This document shows, piece by piece, positions 1-7,450 of a stretch of 33,494 nucleotides of DNA (position 1 is its first letter; each line of letters opens with the position of its first letter). The translations under genes and the position numbers were made by a program. The notes beneath the pieces were generated by a model. It was not told the origin of the DNA. It did no database searches and was given only the letters and a program-made list of their open reading frames with translations. Source of the stretch: Bacteroidales bacterium (GTDB lineage: Bacteria; Bacteroidota; Bacteroidia; Bacteroidales; UBA932); assembly GCA_030695165.1 (NCBI GenBank), contig JAUYTH010000200.1:1-33494 (forward strand). Reading direction: 5' to 3'.

Positions 1-1779
1 CGGGCCAATCATAAAGAGCTCTCTCCCATCAATAATCTTCTTTGCAATATCTCTCTCTGTATTACCCCGGATTCTATCCAGTACAGGTTGAGGCATACCT
101 GCAGGATAACCCTCTATCTTTATCTGGAAAGTAACACTCAAGTCTATAGTTTGTTCAAGAATCCGAGCCTGCCTTACTGTAATATTCTTTCCATTTTCGT
201 ATGCAACAACTAAAGCATTCGGGAATCCTGCCACTTTTACCTTTGCGAGAGTTTCGGAGGCGTCGGCATAATTATAAAACTGCCCCACAGTATATATCCA
301 CCTTCCTGCCGGACTTCTGTTTTCAAATATTGGTCGAAGCCCTTTGAAAGAAATTAGTTCAGTCTGGCCCGAGAGAGAGAAGATTTGAATTCTATACACC
401 AATCCGTCCGGGATTGTGTGATCTTCTGCCATTACAGCCACTTCTGCAATGCCAAAAGAGTAGTCAAAAATCTCGACAGGCTCCAGAATAGTAAGGTCCG
501 GAAAGATTCCGAAGCTCTTGGGTGTGAGAATAAAAGGCTCAAGGCTGTTATTGACGGCAACTGTTTTACTCTCTTCGCGGAAGAACTCTTCGTTACGTGG
601 CATAATGGTTCCCTTACTTAGGAACTCCATCTCCCGCTGTTGAACCACAAGATTTGCAACTCTTAATCTGGACTGCATATCCAGCAAAGATAGCTCCCCA
701 TCCGAGATTGTTTTCTCAAGTTTTGCCCTCTCCTCTGCTCCTGCTACGGTATTGTAAATCATTCTGTTTGCAGATATCTCTCGGGTAGTACTGTCTATCT
801 CATTTTGGATCTGTCTAACCTCAACGATCATCCTTTTGTACTCCTCTGTCTGTGGAGAGGTCATAACCTCTTTTTTAGCACTGTCCTGGGCAGATTCTGT
901 TGCATTGCGGACTCTTAAAGCTGCTATTTCCAACACTTCGTCAATTGATGTTAGAGCTCTTTTAACGGGAGTGCTTTCAAAATCAAAGCGGTATATATCT
1001 ATCGAATCTTTTGATAGAGAGTTGCGATTTGAACAGACATAGGTGTTAAGCCCATCTTCGCTATGAATAAGAAGGATATCATCATCTACCGACGAGTATG
1101 GAAATCCCATATTTTGAGGTAATCCCCAGTCGTTTGTTGTCTCATACCAATAAATTAAAAAGAGATCAAAACCACCAATTACATATTGCCCTGTATATGA
1201 AAAAAAAAAATTCTTTTTTTCTTTGCTAAGAAAAGGGAAAAGTTCGTCACCCGATGAGTTAATAAGATTATTGAGAGGTTCGGGGATAGACCACACATTA
1301 CTGTCAACTTCACGGATTTTGTAGATATCCATATTACCCTCTTTATTAAGAGCAGAGTAGAATATTGTCTTATCTCCCTCTTTTAACAGGATTGCGTTTG
1401 GCAAATTCATAGCCAGATTCTCTACAAAACCTGCAAGTTTGGAAGGTGTCTTTACCCAGGCACTGTCTCTAAAACCCGGATAGTACAAAACAAAATCGGA
1501 GACAGGAATTGCTGCCCTTCCTGTAACAACAGGATAAGAGGCATACTGAAGCATATTAAGCCCGTTTTCGCTTTTTGTGATTAAAGAATTGATTTTGTGA
1601 CTGGTAAGAGAGTCGCTACTCTCCATTAAAATCTCTTTGAATAGTTCAATTGCCTCATTGAAGCGGTAACCTCTACGGAGTCTCTCTGCACTTTCAAGTT
1701 TTGTATCTGTTAATGTCTGTCCTGCCGCAGGAAAACCTATAAGCATAAGAACCAAAGGCAAGAATATAGACTTTTTCAT
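1..1779 (-). CDS. Secreted PD40/TPR-like cell-envelope protein with SPOR-like C-terminal region (3' end outside window)
   Basis: Open reading frame on the minus strand from ATG at 1779 to the window edge (593 codons, no stop). Starts MKKSIFLPLVLMLIGFPAAGQ (signal peptide). PD40-like blocks (KEGNMDIYKIREVDSNVWSIPEPLNNLINSSGDELFPFLSKEKK...). Later segment AGRWIYTVGQFYNYADASETLAKVKVAGFPNALVVAYENGK resembles SPOR-like modules. Not listed in the ORF track because it runs off the edge. Confidence 0.8.
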   Translation of the reverse strand, partial: MKKSIFLPLVLMLIGFPAAGQTLTDTKLESAERLRRGYRFNEAIELFKEILMESSDSLTSHKINSLITKSENGLNMLQYASYPVVTGRAAIPVSDFVLYYPGFRDSAWVKTPSKLAGFVENLAMNLPNAILLKEGDKTIFYSALNKEGNMDIYKIREVDSNVWSIPEPLNNLINSSGDELFPFLSKEKKNFFFSYTGQYVIGGFDLFLIYWYETTNDWGLPQNMGFPYSSVDDDILLIHSEDGLNTYVCSNRNSLSKDSIDIYRFDFESTPVKRALTSIDEVLEIAALRVRNATESAQDSAKKEVMTSPQTEEYKRMIVEVRQIQNEIDSTTREISANRMIYNTVAGAEERAKLEKTISDGELSLLDMQSRLRVANLVVQQREMEFLSKGTIMPRNEEFFREESKTVAVNNSLEPFILTPKSFGIFPDLTILEPVEIFDYSFGIAEVAVMAEDHTIPDGLVYRIQIFSLSGQTELISFKGLRPIFENRSPAGRWIYTVGQFYNYADASETLAKVKVAGFPNALVVAYENGKNITVRQARILEQTIDLSVTFQIKIEGYPAGMPQPVLDRIRGNTERDIAKKIIDGRELFMIGP

Positions 1780-1801
1780 ACATTGGGAAATATATTATGT
1801 A

Positions 1802-1809
1802 ACAAAAGT
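1802..1809 (-). promoter_or_regulatory. Bacteroidetes -7 box (TACTTTTG) for the minus-strand envelope gene
   Basis: CAAAAGTA on + strand = TACTTTTG on -, about 20 nt upstream of ATG 1779; matches TAnnTTTG. Confidence 0.55.
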
Positions 1810-1840
1810 ACTAATTTCTTTATATTTTGGGAAAAAATAC

Positions 1841-1848
1841 TACTTTTG
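1841..1848 (+). promoter_or_regulatory. Bacteroidetes -7 box (TACTTTTG) for secDF
   Basis: TAnnTTTG match 45 nt upstream of ATG 1893; no well-spaced TTTG -33 element seen. Confidence 0.5.
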
Positions 1849-1892
1849 TGCTCTAATTTTCGTTGAATTATATAATTTAAACAAAATAATCC

Positions 1893-4800
1893 ATGCAAAA
1901 TAAAGGCGCCATCAGAATTGTGGCAATTTTAATCGCTTTAGCCTGTATATACCAGCTGTCATTTACCTGGGCTACCAGAAATCAGGAGAGTAAAGCCAAA
2001 GAGTATGCCGCAAATGCGGTAAATATGGAGCAATCTTCTCCCTCTTTCAAATTAGTTTCGGACCTGGACAAGGCTTTCTATCTCGATTCACTAAACAGGG
2101 TTAAGGAGAGATACTATATTGACTCAATAACTGCAGAAAAAGTTTATCTGGGATTTACCTACAAAGAGATAAAAGAGAAGGAGATAAACCTTGGTCTTGA
2201 CCTTAAAGGGGGTATGAACGTTATGTTAGAGGTAAGTGTTCCGGAGCTGGTTACCTCTCTCTCAAACAACAGCACCAATCCTCAGTTTCTTGAGGCCCTA
2301 AAGGTAGCCAAATCAAATCTCTCGCCCGCACGTACAGATTTCATCGTGCTGTTTGGAGAGGCTTGGGACGCGGTAGCACCCGGTCAAAGAATGTCTCAGG
2401 TATTCGGTACATATGAGATGAGAGACAGAATTAAACCGGAGACATCAAATTCTGACGTTTTGGATATTATCCGTGAAGAGTCTGAGAGCGCAATCTCCAA
2501 CTCATTCAATGTATTAAGAAATCGTATCCGCCGGTTTGGTGTTACTCAGCCAAATATTCAAAAAATCGGAACAACAGGAAGAATTCTTGTAGAACTTCCC
2601 GGAGTTAAGGAGCCGGCTCGTGTTCGTAAGCTTCTTCAGGGAACTGCATCACTGGAGTTTTGGGAAACATACGAAAATCAAGAGGTATATACATATCTTA
2701 CAGAGGCAAACAGAGCTGTTAAAGAGATGATTGACGCAGCTAAAGAGACAGATGGGGTAATAGACACAACAACGGTGAAGGCAGTTGCAGACTCTGCAAA
2801 AACTGAGGCAGATGATTTGTTAACACAGATTCAGTCTACCGACTCTCTCTCCGGTGCAGATGCTCAGCTTGCCGAGCAGAACCCACTCTTCTTTGCCCTT
2901 AACCCTAACGTTGCACAAGGCCAGCTTATCCCCGGACCTTGTGTTGGAAGAGCTCACTACAGAGATACTGCCAAGATTGGCGCGTGGTTAAGGTCTTCAC
3001 AAATTGAGGCTCTTTTCCCTGCAGATCTTAAGCTAATGTGGACAGTTAAACCTATTGATGATGCAGGAGTAATTTATGAACTGGTAGCAATCAAGGCTAC
3101 AACAAGAGACGGAAAAGCACCTCTTGACGGAGGAGTTGTTACAGATGCAAATAAATCATTCGGCAACACCGGCGGAACACCGGAGGTGGATATGGCGATG
3201 AATGCAGAGGGTGCAAGAATTTGGGCGAATATGACTGCAAACAATATTGGCAGATGTATAGCAATAGTATTAGATGGAATGGTCTACTCATACCCTAGAG
3301 TCAACTCCGAAATCACCGGAGGTCGTTCACAGATATCAGGAAACTTTACCATTACAGAGGCAGATGACCTTGCAAACGTTTTAAAGTCGGGTAAACTGCC
3401 CGCCCCTGCCAGAATAGTTCAGGAGGCTGTAGTTGGGCCAAGCCTTGGAAGTGAATCCATCAATGCCGGTCTGGTTTCATTTGTGATTGCTTTTCTATTG
3501 GTCCTTGTATATATGATTGCCTTCTATAACGGAGCCGGTCTGGTTGCAAACATTGCACTTCTAACTAACGTCTTATTCCTGTTTGGAGCATTGGTCTCTT
3601 TTGGAGAGGTTCTTACCCTTCCCGGTATTGCCGGTATTGTGCTTACACTTGGAATGGCGGTGGATGCAAACGTAATTATTTATGAAAGAATCAAGGAGGA
3701 GATTCGAGGCGGTAAAGCCTTGAGGCTGGCGGTTGCAGACGGATATAAAAATGCTTACTCTGCAATTGTAGACGGTAACCTTACCACAATTATCACAGGT
3801 ATGGTACTTGCGATTTTCGGATCGGGTCCTGTTCAGGGGTTTGCTACAACATTGGTGATTGGTATCATAACCTCTCTTATAACCTCTATCTTTATAACAA
3901 GATTGATTTTTGACTGGAGACTAAATAAAAACAAGAATATTACATTTGATAACAAATATACCCGCAACTTCCTGCAAAACACAAAAGTAGATTTTGTTGA
4001 GTTACGCAAAAAAGCATATATATTCTCAATAGTCGTAACAATTATCGGTCTCGGCTTTATTTTCGTTAAAGGTTTCTCTTACGGAGTTGACTTTACAGGT
4101 GGTAGAACATATGTGATTAGATTTGACAGAGATGTAACAACACAAGAGGCAAGAACACTCCTTCTTGAGGAGTTCGAAGGATCGGTAGAGGTTAAACAGT
4201 TTGGCGGAGGAAGCCAGATGAAGGTGACAACCAAATATATGATTAATGACAACTCCCAGGAGACTGACGCATTGGTTGACGGCAAAATTTACAACGCACT
4301 TAAAGGTCTCTTTGCAAACGAACTTACTCTTGAAGAGTTCACCGCCACAACAGATAACCCTAATGGAATAGTTAGCTCGGAGAAGGTTGGGCCTACTATT
4401 GCAGACGACATTAAGAGAGATGCCTTTATCGCTGTTATTATAGCCCTGATTGCAATATTTGTCTATATCGCATCCCGTTTCCGTAACTGGACCTGGGGAA
4501 CCGGCGGTGTTGTCGCTTTAACTCACGATGCAATATTTGTAATGAGTTTCTTTGCAATATTCACCGGATTGCTTCCATTCAGTCTTGATGTAGACCAGTC
4601 CTTTATTGCGGCCATACTAACTATAATAGGTTACTCAATAAATGACACCGTGATTATCTTCGACCGGATCAGGGAGTTCAGGACACTATATCCAAAGCGC
4701 GACCTTAAGGATAATATTAATGATGCCCTAAATAGTACCCTTACAAGAACAGTGAACACAGGAGGAACAACCCTTGTTGTACTTATCTCTATCGCTCTGT

Positions 4801-4949
4801 TTGGGGGTGAGGTTATCCGCGGATTCTCGGTTGCCCTTATCATTGGTGTGATAATAGGAACCTACTCGTCACTATTTATTGCTACCCCAATGGTATATGA
4901 CCTATACAACAAGATAACTGCAAAAAAGAGAGAGTTAAAAAGCAGATAA
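1893..4949 (+). CDS. secDF: Fused protein translocase subunit SecDF
   Basis: 1018 aa; DLKGGMNVMLEV, VDANVIIYERIKEE, GVDFTGGRTYVIRF, GYSINDTVIIFDRIRE motifs of SecD and SecF in one ORF. Confidence 0.96.
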   Translation: MQNKGAIRIVAILIALACIYQLSFTWATRNQESKAKEYAANAVNMEQSSPSFKLVSDLDKAFYLDSLNRVKERYYIDSITAEKVYLGFTYKEIKEKEINLGLDLKGGMNVMLEVSVPELVTSLSNNSTNPQFLEALKVAKSNLSPARTDFIVLFGEAWDAVAPGQRMSQVFGTYEMRDRIKPETSNSDVLDIIREESESAISNSFNVLRNRIRRFGVTQPNIQKIGTTGRILVELPGVKEPARVRKLLQGTASLEFWETYENQEVYTYLTEANRAVKEMIDAAKETDGVIDTTTVKAVADSAKTEADDLLTQIQSTDSLSGADAQLAEQNPLFFALNPNVAQGQLIPGPCVGRAHYRDTAKIGAWLRSSQIEALFPADLKLMWTVKPIDDAGVIYELVAIKATTRDGKAPLDGGVVTDANKSFGNTGGTPEVDMAMNAEGARIWANMTANNIGRCIAIVLDGMVYSYPRVNSEITGGRSQISGNFTITEADDLANVLKSGKLPAPARIVQEAVVGPSLGSESINAGLVSFVIAFLLVLVYMIAFYNGAGLVANIALLTNVLFLFGALVSFGEVLTLPGIAGIVLTLGMAVDANVIIYERIKEEIRGGKALRLAVADGYKNAYSAIVDGNLTTIITGMVLAIFGSGPVQGFATTLVIGIITSLITSIFITRLIFDWRLNKNKNITFDNKYTRNFLQNTKVDFVELRKKAYIFSIVVTIIGLGFIFVKGFSYGVDFTGGRTYVIRFDRDVTTQEARTLLLEEFEGSVEVKQFGGGSQMKVTTKYMINDNSQETDALVDGKIYNALKGLFANELTLEEFTATTDNPNGIVSSEKVGPTIADDIKRDAFIAVIIALIAIFVYIASRFRNWTWGTGGVVALTHDAIFVMSFFAIFTGLLPFSLDVDQSFIAAILTIIGYSINDTVIIFDRIREFRTLYPKRDLKDNINDALNSTLTRTVNTGGTTLVVLISIALFGGEVIRGFSVALIIGVIIGTYSSLFIATPMVYDLYNKITAKKRELKSR

Positions 4950-4973
4950 CACCTATTTAATGTTATATATAGT

Positions 4974-5014
4974 AAAAAAAGAGAGTGACCATTTTGGTCA
5001 CTCTCTTTTTTGCC
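4974..5014 (+). terminator. Rho-independent (probably bidirectional) terminator after secDF
   Basis: AAAAAGAGAGTGACC-ATTTT-GGTCACTCTCTTTTT perfect hairpin with flanking A and T tracts. Confidence 0.9.
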
Positions 5015-5024
5015 TTTTAAGCGA

Positions 5025-5143
5025 TCAATAATGAATCGGCGATATCGATGTCAGCTAAGGAAAACTTTGGCTCCCGAAAAGGGAGGGGACCCGCCGCAGG
5101 TGGGGAGGATTTTCCGAGCTGACTCCGTGAGCCGATTCATTGA
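5025..5143. repeat. Palindromic intergenic element with nested hairpins (candidate MITE/REP-like repeat)
   Basis: Outer arms TCA(ATA)ATGAATCGGC (5025-5040) and GCCGATTCATTGA (5131-5143); inner partial arms GTCAGCT../..AGCTGAC and GGAAAA/TTTTCC; nested hairpins CTCCC-GAAAA-GGGAG (5071-5085) and CCCGCC-GCA-GGTGGG. Confidence 0.6.
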
Positions 5144-5187
5144 CCTCTAAATAAAGTGCAAATAAAATCTTTTTTAGACTGCCTCTT

Positions 5188-5219
5188 TTTGTTTTTATAC
5201 CAATTTATTATCAACTTTG
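5188..5219 (+). promoter_or_regulatory. Putative tnaA promoter (TTTG-N20-CAACTTTG)
   Basis: TTTG 5188-5191, 20-nt spacer, CAACTTTG 5212-5219 (one mismatch to TAnnTTTG), 27 nt upstream of the ATG. Confidence 0.5.
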
Positions 5220-5246
5220 CTCTTTAACTAAATAAAATCTAATTAA

Positions 5247-6626
5247 ATGATACTTCCATTTGCAGAATCCTACAAAATCAAAATGGTTGAAACCATTCGT
5301 AAAAGCACCAGAGAAGAGAGAGAAAGGTGGATGAAAGAGGCACATTACAATCTCTTTAATCTAAAAAGCGATTATGTTTTTATTGATCTACTTACAGATT
5401 CTGGAACAGGAGCTATGAGTGATAAGCAGTGGGCTGCAATGATGGAGGGAGATGAAAGCTACGCCGGGGCAAGATCTTACTACAAACTAAAAGAGAGCAT
5501 AAAAGATATCACAGGATTTGACTACTTTCTCCCGACACATCAGGGACGGGCAGCAGAGAACGTTCTATTCTCTTCAATAATAAAAGAGGGTGATATTCTT
5601 CCCGGAAACTCCCATTTTGATACTACAAAGGGCCATATTGAGTTTCGCAAGGCTCACGCAGTTGACTGTACTGTGGATGTAGCAAAGGATACAACTGCAG
5701 AGCTGCCATTTAAGGGAAATATTGACCTAAATAAACTGGAAGATGTTCTTAAAAAATACCCTAAAGAGAATATTCCTTGCATAGTTCTTACTGTAACCAA
5801 TAATACTGCAGGTGGTCAGCCCGTCTCGATGGAAAACATAAAAGGGACAGCTGCACTGGCAAAAAAATATGGGGTAAAACTGCTGTTTGACTCCGCCAGG
5901 TTTGCAGAGAATGCATACTTTATTAAGACCAGAGAGGAGGGGTACTCCGCTAAAAGTGTGGTCGATATCTGCAGGGAGATGTTCTCTCACGCAGATTTTA
6001 TGACAATGTCATCTAAGAAGGATGCCATCGTTAATATTGGCGGTTTTATAGCCTTTAGAGACGAAGAGGATTGGAAGGGTTGTCAGATGTATAATATTAT
6101 GTTTGAGGGCTTCATTACATACGGAGGAATGGCCGGCAGAGATATGAGCGCACTTGCACAGGGGCTCAAAGAGGGGACAGATTTTGACTATCTGCAGACA
6201 AGAATTTCACAGGTGGCATACCTTGGCAAAAAACTGGATGAGTATGGAATTCCTTATCAGAGACCGGCAGGTGGTCACGCAATATTTGTAGATGCAAAAA
6301 AGATTCTTACAAAAGTTCCTCAGCAAGAGTATGTAGCTCAGACACTAGGAATAGAGCTATACCTGGAGGGTGGTGTAAGAGGGGTTGAGATTGGAACACT
6401 TCTGGCAGACAGAGACCCTGTTACGCGTGAGAACCGCTACCCGTCACTTGAGCTTCTTAGACTTGCAATACCAAGAAGAGTATATACCAATAACCATATG
6501 GACTTTATTGCTGCTGCCCTCAGGAATGTTTTTGAACGCAGGGATAGCATAACCAGGGGGTACAAAATTGTTAAGGAGCTCCCTATTATGAGACACTTTA
6601 CTGTTGAACTTGAGCCATTGGGGTAA
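5247..6626 (+). CDS. tnaA: Tryptophanase (beta-eliminating lyase, PLP-dependent)
   Basis: LITDSGTGAMSD-like LLTDSGTGAMSDKQW, PTHQGRAAENVLF, NSHFDTTKGHIEFR, VTNNTAGGQPVSMENI, MTMSSKKDAIVNIGG (PLP lysine), AGGHAIFVDA, IPRRVYTNNHMDFI. Confidence 0.93.
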   Translation: MILPFAESYKIKMVETIRKSTREERERWMKEAHYNLFNLKSDYVFIDLLTDSGTGAMSDKQWAAMMEGDESYAGARSYYKLKESIKDITGFDYFLPTHQGRAAENVLFSSIIKEGDILPGNSHFDTTKGHIEFRKAHAVDCTVDVAKDTTAELPFKGNIDLNKLEDVLKKYPKENIPCIVLTVTNNTAGGQPVSMENIKGTAALAKKYGVKLLFDSARFAENAYFIKTREEGYSAKSVVDICREMFSHADFMTMSSKKDAIVNIGGFIAFRDEEDWKGCQMYNIMFEGFITYGGMAGRDMSALAQGLKEGTDFDYLQTRISQVAYLGKKLDEYGIPYQRPAGGHAIFVDAKKILTKVPQQEYVAQTLGIELYLEGGVRGVEIGTLLADRDPVTRENRYPSLELLRLAIPRRVYTNNHMDFIAAALRNVFERRDSITRGYKIVKELPIMRHFTVELEPLG

Positions 6627-7441
6627 TGAGAAGAGCACTCCTTATACTCTCCATTCTACTCTTTACCTGCAGCGCATTTGCGCAGGACAGAGACTCTGCG
6701 GCGATAAGAGTTATATACAAATACAGGGCAAAAAACTTTGCAGATAGGGATGGGAGGAGTGAAGATCTTTTGTATTTGGATGCAGGAAGGAATTACTCTG
6801 TTTTCTATAGTTACAGAACATTTATGTTGGATTCTGCAAAGGAGGCTCTCACTAAGAGAGATCTCTCTCCCGAGGAGGTCTTTCTTGGGACAAAAGGGAT
6901 GAGGCAGGGGATACCGGAAAAAATAATAAAAAACTATAGCGCCGTCCTTATGACCGTTCTCTCAAAGGTGCTTATTCAGAAATACTGGTACACAGACCGA
7001 ATGGACTCTTTGGAGTGGACACTTACCAATGACACACTATCTGTTGGCAGCTATCTTTGTTACGGGGCCGTCTGTACTTTTAGAGGAAGAGAGTGGAGAG
7101 CCTGGTATACACCCGATATCCCATCTATGGATGGCCCCTGGAAGCTGACAGGGCTACCCGGATTGATCCTTAAAGCTGAGGACTCTGCGAAAGAGTTTAC
7201 TTTTGAAAGTATTGGGGTGGTACACCTTATTCCCAACATCGAAATTGTTAATCCTCTTGAGAGTAACAAGTCCGGATTTATCGAGACAGATAGAAAAACC
7301 TATCTGCAGATTAAGAGAAAAAGCGTAGAGGACATAAAAGGCTCAATCACCTCACAGGGGATGACTATACTTTCTGTCGTTGATGAGAACGGGGTTGAGA
7401 GCCAGATTCCCAAAAGAGTAATGAACTCCATAGAGTTGTAA
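6626..7441 (+). CDS. GLPGLI family secreted protein
   Basis: Signal peptide (RRALLILSILLFTCSAFAQ) and diagnostic GPWKLTGLPGLILKAED motif; start overlaps tnaA stop (TAATG). Confidence 0.9.
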   Translation: MRRALLILSILLFTCSAFAQDRDSAAIRVIYKYRAKNFADRDGRSEDLLYLDAGRNYSVFYSYRTFMLDSAKEALTKRDLSPEEVFLGTKGMRQGIPEKIIKNYSAVLMTVLSKVLIQKYWYTDRMDSLEWTLTNDTLSVGSYLCYGAVCTFRGREWRAWYTPDIPSMDGPWKLTGLPGLILKAEDSAKEFTFESIGVVHLIPNIEIVNPLESNKSGFIETDRKTYLQIKRKSVEDIKGSITSQGMTILSVVDENGVESQIPKRVMNSIEL

Positions 7442-7450
7442 TAACTAAGA

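Noticed and set aside
385-1042. Track ORFs 385..621 (+) and 836..1042 (+)
   Set aside because: They are antisense to the long minus-strand envelope-protein frame that spans 1-1779; no recognisable motifs.
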